DNA from: Paracoccus sp. (in: a-proteobacteria)
GTDB taxonomy: Bacteria > Pseudomonadota > Alphaproteobacteria > Rhodobacterales > Rhodobacteraceae
Assembly: GCF_030538695.1 (NCBI RefSeq)
Contig: NZ_JAUNTN010000014.1
Span: 37,264-101,263 of the forward strand
DNA: 64,000 bases
Direction of reading: 5' to 3'
This document shows positions 1-8,022 of this stretch, piece after piece. The notes under the pieces were generated by a model that made no database searches, was not told where the DNA came from, and saw only the letters and a list, made by a program, of their open reading frames with translations. The position numbers and the translations under genes are program-made. Position 1 is the stretch's first letter. The number at the start of each line of letters is the position of its first letter.

Positions 1-437
1 GTGCGCAGATCGTGGTGCAGCGCGGCAACCCCAAGGGGATTACCGGCACCGATACGCTGTCGGGCAAGTCGGTCGCGGTCAACCTTGGCTCGAATTACGA
101 AGAACTGCTGCGTAAGCTGCCCAATGCCGGCGAAATCGACATCCGCACCTATGAATCGAACTTGCAACAGGATGTATCGCTGGGCCGGGTTGATGCGCTG
201 GTGATGGACCGCGTGTCCACCGGCCAGGTGATCGCCAACAGCCCGCTGGCGCTGGAACAAGCGGGCGAGCCGTTTGATGAAATCCGCAACGCGCTGCCGT
301 TCCGCAATGACGAAGCGGGTCGCAAGCTGCGTGATGAGGTTGACGCTGCCATCACCCGCCTCAAGGAAAACGGCACGCTGGCCGAGATTTCCAAAAAATG
401 GCTGAATGACGACGTGACCAAGCCGCTGGCGGACTAA
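1..437 (+). CDS. Amino-acid ABC transporter substrate-binding protein, C-terminal part (5' end cut)
   Basis: The reading frame is already open at the window edge (first full codon at position 3), so the N-terminus and signal peptide are missing; about 144 residues remain. They match the second half of a periplasmic family-3 solute-binding protein: GKSVAVNLGSNYEELL, then DALVMDR, and the closing helix LAEISKKWL that is usual at the end of polar amino-acid binding proteins. One base separates its stop from the permease gene and the ATPase follows, so this is the binding subunit of a three-gene importer. Ligand specificity cannot be read from this fragment. Confidence 0.9.
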   Translation, partial: AQIVVQRGNPKGITGTDTLSGKSVAVNLGSNYEELLRKLPNAGEIDIRTYESNLQQDVSLGRVDALVMDRVSTGQVIANSPLALEQAGEPFDEIRNALPFRNDEAGRKLRDEVDAAITRLKENGTLAEISKKWLNDDVTKPLAD

Positions 438-438
438 G

Positions 439-1113
439 ATGCAGCCGCTCGACACTGGCTATATGATCGAACTTGTGCCGATCATTCTGGGCTATGTGCC
501 GAAAACCATGGCCATGGCCGGTGTCGCCATGGCCTTGGCGCTGGTGCTGGCGGCGGGGCTGGCCATTATCCGGGTGCTGAAAATCCCGGTGCTGGACCAG
601 ATAACCGGCGTCTTCATCAGCTTTTTCCGTGGCACCCCGCTGCTGGTGCAGCTGTTCCTGTTTTACTACGGCCTGCCGCAACTCTTGCCGACCCTGACCC
701 GGATCGACGGGATCACGGCGGCGGTGATCGGCCTGACCCTGCATTTCGCGGCCTATATGGCGGTGTCCATTCAGGCCGCCATCACCGGCGTTGACCGCAG
801 CCAGTGGGAGGCCGCCGAATCCATCGGTATGACGCGCGGCCAGATGCTGCGCCGGATCATCCTGCCGCAAGCTGCCCGCATCGCCGCGCCAACGCTGCTG
901 AACTATTTCATCGACATGATAAAATCGACCTCGCTGGCCTTTACGCTTGGTGTTACCGAGATGATGGGCGCCGCGCAGAAAGAAGCGGCAGGCAGCTTCC
1001 TCTATCTGGAATCCTTCCTTGTCGTGGCGATAATCTACTGGATTTTGGTCGAGGCGCTCAGCCTTGTGCAGCGCCGCCTTGAAACCCGTCTGCACAGGGC
1101 CTTTGCGCGATGA
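439..1113 (+). CDS. Polar amino-acid ABC transporter permease (HisM/HisQ type)
   Basis: Inner-membrane channel subunit of the importer, 224 residues. It carries the family hallmark FFRGTPLLVQLFLFYYGLP and the cytoplasmic EAA loop (EAAESIGMTRGQ), which docks on the ATPase, within about five hydrophobic segments. The length is normal for a HisMQ permease. The start lies one base after the binding-protein stop, and the end overlaps the ATPase start in an ATGA, so the three genes are translationally coupled. Only one permease is present, so it probably works as a homodimer (inference). Confidence 0.95.
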   Translation: MQPLDTGYMIELVPIILGYVPKTMAMAGVAMALALVLAAGLAIIRVLKIPVLDQITGVFISFFRGTPLLVQLFLFYYGLPQLLPTLTRIDGITAAVIGLTLHFAAYMAVSIQAAITGVDRSQWEAAESIGMTRGQMLRRIILPQAARIAAPTLLNYFIDMIKSTSLAFTLGVTEMMGAAQKEAAGSFLYLESFLVVAIIYWILVEALSLVQRRLETRLHRAFAR

Positions 1114-1856
1114 AAACCACCTGCGAGATCAGTGCAGAAAAGCTGCGCAAATCCTTTGGCGCGAATGTGGTGCTGAATGACATCGACCTGTGCCTGAAGC
1201 CGGGCGAACGGGTGGCGATCATCGGCCCTTCAGGCACCGGGAAATCGACGCTGCTGCGCTGCCTGAACTTTCTGGACCGCCCCGATAGCGGCATGATCCG
1301 CATTGGAGATCTGGCCGTCGATGCCGCCCGCGCCAACCGCGCCGAGATTCTGGCCCTGCGTCGGCGTACCGGCTTTGTGTTTCAGAACTATGCCCTGTTT
1401 GCCAACAAGACCGCGCGGCAGAACATCACCGAAGGTCTGGTCACGGTGCGCGGCGTGCCGCAGGCGGATGCCGATGCGCGGGCGACACAAATCCTGCAAC
1501 AGATCGGCCTTGCCGACCGTGGCGACAGCTATCCCGCGGCGCTTTCGGGCGGCCAGCAACAGCGCGTCGGCATTGGCCGGGCGATGGCGATGGGGTCGGA
1601 ACTGCTGCTGTTCGATGAACCCACCAGCGCGCTTGACCCGGAATGGGTGGGCGAGGTGCTGGACCTGATCCGCGCCATTGCGGATGGTCGCCAAACCATG
1701 CTGATCGTCACGCATGAAATGCAGTTCGCCCGCGAAATCGCGGACCGGATCATCTTCATGGAGGGCGGCCGCATTGTTGAACAAGGCCCGCCCGAGCAGA
1801 TCTTCGACGATCCGCAGGACGAACGCACCCGCGCCTTTCTGCGCCGGGTTTCCTGA
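1110..1856 (+). CDS. Polar amino-acid ABC transporter ATP-binding protein (GlnQ/HisP type)
   Basis: Cytoplasmic ATPase of the importer, 248 residues. Walker A GPSGTGKS is at about 39-46, the Q-loop FQNYALF at about 91-97, the signature LSGGQ at 145-149, Walker B LLLFDEP ending at 171, and the switch histidine at about 202 (VTHEM). All catalytic elements are intact. The ATG overlaps the permease stop as ATGA. It ends the operon; frmA follows after 65 bases with its own strong ribosome binding site. Confidence 0.96.
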   Translation: MKTTCEISAEKLRKSFGANVVLNDIDLCLKPGERVAIIGPSGTGKSTLLRCLNFLDRPDSGMIRIGDLAVDAARANRAEILALRRRTGFVFQNYALFANKTARQNITEGLVTVRGVPQADADARATQILQQIGLADRGDSYPAALSGGQQQRVGIGRAMAMGSELLLFDEPTSALDPEWVGEVLDLIRAIADGRQTMLIVTHEMQFAREIADRIIFMEGGRIVEQGPPEQIFDDPQDERTRAFLRRVS

Positions 1857-1921
1857 CAGGCGGCTTGCCTGATCTGCGCTTATGCTTGAAACTGGTCTAA
1901 ACGCGCATCAGGAGAAAGCAC

Positions 1922-3049
1922 ATGAGAACCCGCGCCGCCGTTGCTCTAGAGGCCGGAAAACCGCTTGAAATCATGGAAGTGAACCTCGAAGGCCCCAAGG
2001 CCGGCGAAGTTCTGGTTGAAATTAAGGCCACTGGTATCTGCCACACGGATGAGTTTACCCTGTCCGGTGCCGACCCCGAAGGCATCTTCCCCTCGATTCT
2101 GGGCCATGAAGGTGCCGGTGTGGTGGTCGAGGTTGGCCCCGGTGTCACCAGCGCCAAACCCGGCGATCATGTCATTCCGCTTTACACGCCTGAATGTCGT
2201 CAATGCGCATCCTGTCTGTCGGGGAAAACCAACCTTTGCCACGCGATCCGCGCAACGCAGGGGCAGGGGCTTATGCCCGACGGCACCACCCGGTTCAGCA
2301 TGTTGGACGGCACCCCGATCCGGCATTACATGGGTTGCTCGACCTTCTCGAATTACACGGTCCTGCCGGAAATCTCGGTTGCCAAGGTGCGTGAGGACGC
2401 GCCCTTCGACAAGATCTGTTATATCGGCTGCGGCGTCACCACCGGCATTGGCGCGGTGATCTATACCGCCAAGGTCGAGGTTGGCGCCAAGGCGGTGGTC
2501 TTTGGCTTGGGCGGGATCGGGCTGAACGTCATTCAGGGCCTGCGTCTGGCCGGGGCCGACATGATTATCGGCGTGGACCTGAATCCGGCGAAAAAGGACA
2601 TGGCCGAACGCTTTGGCATGACCCATTTCATCAACCCCTCGCAGGTGGAAAATACGGTTCAGGAAATCATCAACCTGACAAAAACCCCCTTCGATCAGAT
2701 CGGCGGCGCGGATTATTCCTTCGACTGCACCGGCAACGTCAATGTGATGCGTCAGGCGCTGGAATGCACCCATCGCGGTTGGGGTCAGTCCATCATTATC
2801 GGCGTGGCCCCGGCAGGTGCCGAAATCAGCACCCGCCCGTTCCAGCTTGTGACGGGCCGCGTCTGGAAGGGTTCGGCCTTTGGCGGTGCGCGGGGCCGCA
2901 CCGATGTGCCGAAAATCGTTGATTGGTATATGGAGGGCAAGATCGAGATCGACCCGATGATTACCCACACCCTGAAGCTGGATGAGATCAACAAGGGTTT
3001 TGACCTGATGCACGCGGGCGAATCCATCCGCTCGGTCGTCATTTACTGA
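1922..3049 (+). CDS. frmA: S-(hydroxymethyl)glutathione dehydrogenase / class III alcohol dehydrogenase
   Basis: Zinc-dependent enzyme that oxidises S-hydroxymethylglutathione (formaldehyde plus glutathione) to S-formylglutathione with NAD+, in the cytoplasm. 375 residues, normal for class III. Catalytic zinc ligands appear at Cys40 (GICHTDEF) and His62 (GHEGAG); the structural zinc lobe is the Cys cluster in [15 protein letters not shown] near 92-106; the Rossmann motif is [12 protein letters not shown]. The ribosome binding site AGGAGAAAGCAC precedes the ATG. The next pathway enzyme, fghA, lies 1.2 kb downstream with two unrelated genes in between. Called adhI, adhC or flhA in relatives. 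Confidence 0.96.
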   Translation: MRTRAAVALEAGKPLEIMEVNLEGPKAGEVLVEIKATGICHTDEFTLSGADPEGIFPSILGHEGAGVVVEVGPGVTSAKPGDHVIPLYTPECRQCASCLSGKTNLCHAIRATQGQGLMPDGTTRFSMLDGTPIRHYMGCSTFSNYTVLPEISVAKVREDAPFDKICYIGCGVTTGIGAVIYTAKVEVGAKAVVFGLGGIGLNVIQGLRLAGADMIIGVDLNPAKKDMAERFGMTHFINPSQVENTVQEIINLTKTPFDQIGGADYSFDCTGNVNVMRQALECTHRGWGQSIIIGVAPAGAEISTRPFQLVTGRVWKGSAFGGARGRTDVPKIVDWYMEGKIEIDPMITHTLKLDEINKGFDLMHAGESIRSVVIY

Positions 3050-3068
3050 TCCGCTTGAACAGAGTAGC

Positions 3069-3092
3069 GTGCGGGCAACGAAATGCCCGCAC
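3069..3092 (+). promoter_or_regulatory. Perfect 9-bp inverted repeat just before the clpP-like gene
   Basis: GTGCGGGCA (3069-3077) and TGCCCGCAC (3084-3092) are perfect complements around the loop ACGAAA. No T-run follows, so it is not a classical terminator. It lies between the frmA stop and the ribosome binding site of the ClpP-like gene, and it sequesters an upstream in-frame ATG at 3083, which supports the start at 3107. It could stabilise or attenuate the mRNA (inference). Confidence 0.55.
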
Positions 3093-3106
3093 GAAAGGAC
3101 GAACCC

Positions 3107-3730
3107 ATGCCGCATTGGCTTGACGACGAAGACGAGGACGACCGCCGCGAAGAGGGTGGCAAGGATGGCGGGCTTGGTCTTCCCGAGGGGGACAAGATCG
3201 GCAAGCTCTATTTCAAATCGCGCACGGTGATTGTCGCCGGGCCGATCAATGACAAGCTGGCGCAGCGCACCGTTGCGCATCTGCTGGCCTTGGCCGAGGA
3301 CAGCGACAAGCCGATCAACATGCTGATTTCTTCGCCCGGCGGTCATGTGGAATCGGGCGATATGATCCATGACGTGATCAAGTTCATCCGCCCCACGGTT
3401 CGGACCATCGGTTCCGGCTGGGTTGCCAGCGCCGGGGCGCTGATCTTTGTTGCAGCGAAAAAGGAAAACCGTTTTTGCCTGCCGAACACGCGCTTCCTGA
3501 TCCACCAGCCGTCTGGCGGAATCGGCGGCACCTCGTCCGATATGATGATTCAGGCCGAGCAGGTCCGCCTGATGCGTGACCGTCTGAACCAGATTTTTGC
3601 GGATGCTACCGGGCAGACGCCGGAGCGGATCGAGCAGGACACCCAGCGCGACTTCTGGCTGAACACGCAAGAGGCGCTGGATTATGGCCTGCTTGGTCGG
3701 GTTATCACCAGTGTGGATGACCTGAAATGA
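3107..3730 (+). CDS. Divergent ATP-dependent Clp protease proteolytic subunit (ClpP-like)
   Basis: Serine peptidase of the ClpP fold, 207 residues from the ATG at 3107, which is preceded by AAAGGACG at good spacing (an in-frame ATG at 3083 sits inside a hairpin). The triad is visible: Ser108 in GWVASAGA (canonical ClpP has GQAASMGA), His133 in FLIHQPSGG, Asp182 in QRDFWL; SSPGG is at 75-79. The first 30 residues are an acidic, Gly-rich stretch (DDEDEDDRREEGG) in place of the N-terminal axial loops that canonical ClpP uses to meet ClpX/ClpA. It is therefore likely a paralogue rather than the housekeeping enzyme. The stop overlaps the GNAT start (ATGA). Confidence 0.88.
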   Translation: MPHWLDDEDEDDRREEGGKDGGLGLPEGDKIGKLYFKSRTVIVAGPINDKLAQRTVAHLLALAEDSDKPINMLISSPGGHVESGDMIHDVIKFIRPTVRTIGSGWVASAGALIFVAAKKENRFCLPNTRFLIHQPSGGIGGTSSDMMIQAEQVRLMRDRLNQIFADATGQTPERIEQDTQRDFWLNTQEALDYGLLGRVITSVDDLK

Positions 3731-4233
3731 ATACGCTTGTGATCCGCCCCGCCACGGTTGCGGATCACGACGCGATCTGGACGATCCTCCGCCCGGTTTA
3801 CCGCGCGGGGGAAACCTATTGCATCCCGCCTGACATCACTCGTCAGGACGCGCTGGACGACTGGTTCGCCGCACCTTTCACTGCCTTTGTTGCGGAATTG
3901 GATGGCCAGATCCTTGGCACCAGCCATGTCGGGCGCAACCGGCCCGGTCCGGCGGCGCATGTTGCCAATGCCAGCTTTGCCACCGCCCCGGCGGCGCGTG
4001 GCAAGGGGGTGGCGCGGGCGCTGGTCAATCACGCAAAGGATTGGGCGCGTGGGCAGGGGTTTCGGGCGATGCAGTTCAATTTTGTCGTCTCGACCAATGC
4101 CGATGCGGTGCATTTGTGGCAAAGCGTCGGTTTTCAGATCGTCGGCACGCTGCCGGGTGCGTTTTGCCTGCCCTCGGGTGATTATACCGACGCCTATGTA
4201 ATGTTTTGCGCGTTTGCAGGAGGAGCGGAATGA
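3727..4233 (+). CDS. GNAT-family N-acetyltransferase
   Basis: 168-residue single-domain acetyltransferase. The acetyl-CoA loop of motif A is visible as AARGKGVARALVNHA (the R/Q-x-x-G-x-G/A pattern), followed by a conserved second half (FNFVVSTNADAVHLWQSVGF) typical of GNAT enzymes acting on small molecules. The substrate is unknown. It is coupled on both sides: its ATG overlaps the ClpP-like stop and its stop overlaps the fghA ATG. Its place between two formaldehyde-pathway genes does not by itself show a function in that pathway. Confidence 0.85.
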   Translation: MNTLVIRPATVADHDAIWTILRPVYRAGETYCIPPDITRQDALDDWFAAPFTAFVAELDGQILGTSHVGRNRPGPAAHVANASFATAPAARGKGVARALVNHAKDWARGQGFRAMQFNFVVSTNADAVHLWQSVGFQIVGTLPGAFCLPSGDYTDAYVMFCAFAGGAE

Positions 4234-5063
4234 CCCTTGATACGATCAGCGAAAACCGCAGTTTCGGCGGCACGCAGGGCGTTTATCGCCATAAATCGCA
4301 GGCCACCGGCACCAATATGACCTTTGCCGTTTACATGCCGCCCGCCGCAGAGCGCAGCCGGGTGCCGGTGCTGTTCTATCTGTCGGGTCTGACCTGCACC
4401 CATGAAAATGCCATGACCAAGGCCGCCTCCCAACAATGGTGCGCCGAGGCCGGTATTGCCATTGTCTTTCCCGACACCAGCCCGCGCGGCGAGGATGTGG
4501 CAGACGATCCCGCCTATGATCTGGGGCAGGGCGCGGGGTTTTATGTCAATGCGACGCAAGACCCGTGGAAGCCGCATTTCCAGATGTGGCATTATGTGAC
4601 GCATGAGCTGCCCGAGCTGGTCAGCGATAATTTTCCCATCGATCGCGACGCCATGGGCATTACGGGTCACTCTATGGGTGGCCACGGTGCGTTGACCATT
4701 GCCATGACCCTGCCTGAACGGTTCCGCAGCGTCTCGGCCTTTGCGCCGATTGCCAACCCAACCGCCTCGGACTGGGGCCGCAAGCAGTTGACGGCCTATC
4801 TGGGTGCGGATGAATCCACCTGGGCGGCGCATGACGCCACCCTGTTGATGCGCCAGCGCGGCTATCCGGGCGAAGTGCTGGTCGATCAGGGCAGCGGCGA
4901 CCAGTTTCTTGATCTGCTGAAGCCTGAATCACTCTCCCATGCAATGGCCGAGCGCCGCCAGCCCGGTCAGTTCAGGATGCAGCCGGGTTACGATCACAGC
5001 TATTTCTTTGTGCAAAGCTTCATCGCTGAGCATATCTTCTGGCACGCCGAACGGCTGGCCTGA
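4230..5063 (+). CDS. fghA: S-formylglutathione hydrolase
   Basis: Alpha/beta hydrolase (esterase D family) that hydrolyses S-formylglutathione to formate and glutathione, the step after FrmA. 277 residues from the ATG at 4230, which has a CAGGAGGAGCGGA ribosome binding site and overlaps the GNAT stop; an upstream in-frame start at 4206 lacks such a site. Nucleophile Ser148 is in GHSMGGHGA, the acid is probably the Asp in VDQGSGDQF, and the histidine is in GYDHSYFF near the C-terminus. The length is normal. It ends convergently, one base from the dauA-like gene. Confidence 0.96.
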   Translation: MTLDTISENRSFGGTQGVYRHKSQATGTNMTFAVYMPPAAERSRVPVLFYLSGLTCTHENAMTKAASQQWCAEAGIAIVFPDTSPRGEDVADDPAYDLGQGAGFYVNATQDPWKPHFQMWHYVTHELPELVSDNFPIDRDAMGITGHSMGGHGALTIAMTLPERFRSVSAFAPIANPTASDWGRKQLTAYLGADESTWAAHDATLLMRQRGYPGEVLVDQGSGDQFLDLLKPESLSHAMAERRQPGQFRMQPGYDHSYFFVQSFIAEHIFWHAERLA

Positions 5064-5064
5064 T

Positions 5065-6168
5065 TTACACGGCCCGCAGTGCCGCGCGATCTGGTGACAG
5101 CGCCTGAACCACGCTGTCGGGCAGCGTCGGGGTGCGTCCAGAAATCAGATCCGCAGCCAGTTGTGACAGCGCCGGGGCCGTCTGAATCCCATAACCGCCC
5201 TGTCCGGCCAGCCAGAAAAAGCCTTGAGCATCAGGCGCAAAACCGACAACCGGGGTGCGATCCGAAACAAAGCTGCGCATCCCAGCCCAAGTGTGTTCCA
5301 CCCGCGTAACCTCGATCGTTACGGCCTGTTGGAAACGGTCGATCCCCTCGGCCAGCACCATGTCATCGGCCCAGACATCATGCGGATCAACGGGGTCTTC
5401 CTCGGCGGCTGAAATCATCAGCTTGCCAGCATCAGGCTTGGCGTAAAAGCGTTCGCTGGCGCTGACAAACATTGGCCATTTCGTAATGTCATACCCGTCA
5501 GGCGCCGGGATCAGGCAGGCGGTGCGGCGCATTGGTTGCAACCCGACCGGGGTCACAGCCGCCATTTCTGCCAGCTTATCGGCCCAGCCGCCCGCCGCGT
5601 TGACCACGACCGGAGCCTGATAGGTTTTGCCCCCTGCCGTGACATGCCACAGCCTGCCATCAAAACGGATTGCCTCGACCCGAACGCCGGTTACGATCTG
5701 TCCGCCCCGCTGGCGCAACAGCCGGGCAAAGCCTTGCAGCATATGGTCAACGTCGATGTCCTCGGCATCATGTTCTATGGCTGCGGCCGCGATCCGTTCC
5801 GGGCGCAGAATCGGCACATAGCGCAGGGCCTCTGCTTCGTTCAGTCGCTCAATCCCGCGACTGCCAGCCAGATAGGATTCAAAGGCATCCAGCTCATCCG
5901 GGGCGGCGACAATCAATTCGCCGCGCGGTGATAAAAGGCTGAAATCACTGACGCCCTCCGGTTGTTCCAGAAAAGACACCGAGGCAAAGTTCAATTCCCG
6001 CAGCACCGGCCCGCCATAGTTGCGCACCATCAGCGCAGCACTGCGTCCGGTGGAATGATACCCCATCGCCGATTCGGCCTCCAGCACTGTAACCTGCGCA
6101 TCGGCAGCGATGCGCGCAGCGGCGCTGATCCCGGCCATGCCACCGCCGATTACCAGAACATCACTCAT
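5065..6168 (-). CDS. dauA: FAD-dependent oxidoreductase resembling D-arginine dehydrogenase (DauA)
   Basis: 367-residue flavoprotein of the D-amino-acid oxidase fold. The dinucleotide motif GGGMAG is at residues 8-13 of MSDVLVIGGGMAG. It shares many blocks remembered from Pseudomonas DauA: YHSTGRSAA, LLSPRGE, VNAAGGWADKLA, GLQPMRRTA, FYAKPDAG, EHTWAGMRSFV and GFFWLAGQGGYGIQT. DauA deaminates D-arginine and other D-amino acids to 2-oxo acids, passing electrons to a quinone-type acceptor. The exact substrate here is inferred. It overlaps the argC stop (ATGA), so it is coupled to an arginine-biosynthesis gene. Confidence 0.8.
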   Translation of the reverse strand: MSDVLVIGGGMAGISAAARIAADAQVTVLEAESAMGYHSTGRSAALMVRNYGGPVLRELNFASVSFLEQPEGVSDFSLLSPRGELIVAAPDELDAFESYLAGSRGIERLNEAEALRYVPILRPERIAAAAIEHDAEDIDVDHMLQGFARLLRQRGGQIVTGVRVEAIRFDGRLWHVTAGGKTYQAPVVVNAAGGWADKLAEMAAVTPVGLQPMRRTACLIPAPDGYDITKWPMFVSASERFYAKPDAGKLMISAAEEDPVDPHDVWADDMVLAEGIDRFQQAVTIEVTRVEHTWAGMRSFVSDRTPVVGFAPDAQGFFWLAGQGGYGIQTAPALSQLAADLISGRTPTLPDSVVQALSPDRAALRAV

Positions 6169-7070
6169 AGCCCGGCCCCTTCATCCGCGCCGATCATCAG
6201 GTTCAGGTTCTGAACCGCGGCGCCTGAAGCCCCTTTGCCCAGATTGTCCAGAACCGCGACCACCGTGGCGCAACCTTTTGCATCATCGCCCTGAACTGAA
6301 ATCGTCAGCATATTTGTGTTGTTATGTGCCGTCGGAATGATCCGCGCCCCTTCGGTTGCCACCACGCGCATAAAGCGACGCCCTGCATAATGTGCCGCCA
6401 GCGCGTCATGCAGATCAGAAATCTTGCGACCGTCCAGATGCAGCGGCACCTGAACTGCCATGCCTTGTGCGAAATTGCCGACAGCAGGGGCAAAAACCGG
6501 CCGTTTTTCCAGCCCCGAATACCGCATGATTTCGGGCAAATGTTTGTGGCCCTGTGTCAGCCCATAGATAAAATGCGCCGGGGCCGTGCCGCTTTCATAT
6601 TCCGCGATCAGCTCCTTACCGCCACCGGTATAACCGCTGACGGCGTTAATCGAGATCGCCTCATCCCTTGCCACCAGTCCGGCGGCAACCAAAGGTGCCA
6701 GAATCGCAATGCTGCCAGTGGAATAACAGCCGGGATTGCTGACCCGCACAGCTTTGGCAATCTGCGCTGATGCGTTTGGGGTCAGCTCTGGAAATCCGAA
6801 AACCCACGCAGGATCAACCCGATGCGCGGTCGAAGCGTCGATAAAACGCACGTTCAGTCCTTTGGCCAGCGCGACGGCTTCTTTTGCGGCGGCATCTGGC
6901 AGGCACAGGATGGCCACATCGGCTTCGGCAAAAGCCTCAAGCCGGGCGCTGGCCTCCTTACGGCGGGCCGGATCAATCTGGATCAGCGTGATATCATCGC
7001 GCCCGATCAGGCGATCGCGGATTTGCAGACCTGTCGTGCCAGCTTCGCCGTCAATGAAAACCTTTGCCAT
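6165..7070 (-). CDS. argC: N-acetyl-gamma-glutamyl-phosphate reductase (short type 2)
   Basis: NADPH-dependent reduction of N-acetylglutamyl phosphate to the semialdehyde, third step of arginine synthesis. 301 residues, matching the shorter type-2 ArgC family of alphaproteobacteria. The N-terminal motif FIDGEAGTTGLQIRDRL binds the dinucleotide, and the catalytic Cys115 is in VSNPGCYSTGSIA. It is first in a two-gene operon with the DauA-like gene. Upstream is a 222-base divergent region shared with the MOSC gene. Confidence 0.95.
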   Translation of the reverse strand: MAKVFIDGEAGTTGLQIRDRLIGRDDITLIQIDPARRKEASARLEAFAEADVAILCLPDAAAKEAVALAKGLNVRFIDASTAHRVDPAWVFGFPELTPNASAQIAKAVRVSNPGCYSTGSIAILAPLVAAGLVARDEAISINAVSGYTGGGKELIAEYESGTAPAHFIYGLTQGHKHLPEIMRYSGLEKRPVFAPAVGNFAQGMAVQVPLHLDGRKISDLHDALAAHYAGRRFMRVVATEGARIIPTAHNNTNMLTISVQGDDAKGCATVVAVLDNLGKGASGAAVQNLNLMIGADEGAGL

Positions 7071-7292
7071 AAGCGCCTCCTGTTTGGTTTTGCATAAACC
7101 TGCGCTTTGCTCATTTCAATCAATGCAACGAATATTCAGGGGGGCGTGGGATATATGCCGCCGCTCATGTTCCGGGTATATACACCCGGACATAAAGGAC
7201 GGGTGCCAGTTCCGGGCCTGCTGAGACAATCGGAAGCATTTTCACCACAGCGGGTTTGCCTAAGATAACGGCAGCACGGACAGGTCAGAGGG
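7071..7292. promoter_or_regulatory. Divergent intergenic region argC / MOSC gene, with an 18-bp palindrome
   Basis: A 222-base non-coding stretch between two divergent genes. It contains CCGGGTATATACACCCGG at 7172-7189, a perfect 6-bp inverted repeat around a 6-base AT-rich centre, flanked by TGTT and ACAT. A shape like this fits a dimeric regulator's operator, but no regulator is identified and no clear -35/-10 pair was recognised. Confidence 0.4.
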
Positions 7293-7988
7293 ATGTTCGG
7301 GATGGCGGTTTTCACGGTAACGCAGTTGCGCATTGGCAAAGCGGTGCCTTTTGGGCCGCAGGGGCAGGTGTCAGCGATTGATAAACAGCCGCAGGCTGGG
7401 GTGCTGTGGCTGGGTCGGCTTGGGTTTGCGGGCGATGAACAGGGCGATCCATGTCATCACGGCGGGCCGGACAAGGCGGTTCACGCCTATAGTGCTGCGC
7501 ATTATCCGTTGTGGGCCGCCGATCTGCCGCAGGTTGCCGCGCATTTCCGGCCCGGCGGTTTTGGGGAAAATCTGGTGATCGAAGGAGCGGATGAAACCAG
7601 CATTTGCATGGGGGACCAGTGGCAACTTGGCGCCGCCATTCTTGAGGTCAGTCAGGCCCGCCAGCCGTGCTGGAAACTGAACCTGCGCTTTGCTCTGCCT
7701 GATATGGCGCGGCGGGTTCAGGCCAGCGGGCGCACCGGCTGGTATTTCCGGGTTTTGCGTGAAGGGCAGGTCAGTCCCGGCACGGCCCGGCTGCTCTCCC
7801 GCCCGTATCCAGACTGGTCGCTGGCGCGGGTTTTGCGCCTGCTCTATCGTGACACGCAGGATTTTGCTGCGCTGTCGGATTTTGCGGCCTTGTCCGGTCT
7901 GCCTGAAAGCTGGCGCAAACTGGCTGAGGCCCGGCTGCGCAATCGTCAGATCGAGGATTGGCGGTCCCGGCTGGACACACCGGTTTGA
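7293..7988 (+). CDS. MOSC domain-containing protein (YiiM type)
   Basis: 231 residues. MOSC domains are the sulfur-carrier beta-barrels of molybdenum-cofactor sulfurases; the stand-alone YiiM type includes enzymes that reduce N-hydroxylated compounds together with Moco. Visible blocks are GFAGDEQGDPCHHGGPDKAVHAYS (in pieces: GDEQGD, HHGGPDKAVH), FGENLVIEG, and the Cys-containing ARQPCWKLNLRF, all expected of the family. The start is uncertain: ATG 7293 follows CAGAGGG, but ATG 7302 (MAVFTVTQL) is also possible. It points toward the flagellar genes and ends 24 bases from fliP. Confidence 0.85.
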   Translation: MFGMAVFTVTQLRIGKAVPFGPQGQVSAIDKQPQAGVLWLGRLGFAGDEQGDPCHHGGPDKAVHAYSAAHYPLWAADLPQVAAHFRPGGFGENLVIEGADETSICMGDQWQLGAAILEVSQARQPCWKLNLRFALPDMARRVQASGRTGWYFRVLREGQVSPGTARLLSRPYPDWSLARVLRLLYRDTQDFAALSDFAALSGLPESWRKLAEARLRNRQIEDWRSRLDTPV

Positions 7989-7990
7989 TA

Positions 7991-8022
7991 CAGGAGGCAT
8001 CATGCTGTGGTTCTATCCCTGA
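7991..8022 (+). other. Strong ribosome binding site followed by a six-codon reading frame
   Basis: CAGGAGGCATC precedes ATG at 8002, which opens MLWFYP and stops at 8022, already inside the 3' end of fliP. A near-perfect Shine-Dalgarno in front of six codons looks like the left-over beginning of a gene whose body was lost where the flagellar block joins, though a tiny leader cannot be excluded. Confidence 0.4.

Noticed and set aside
1946-3670. Long open frame on the minus strand across frmA and the ClpP-like gene
   Set aside because: Composition effect of high G+C third positions in the real genes; no ribosome binding site, no domain, and both plus-strand genes have intact motifs.
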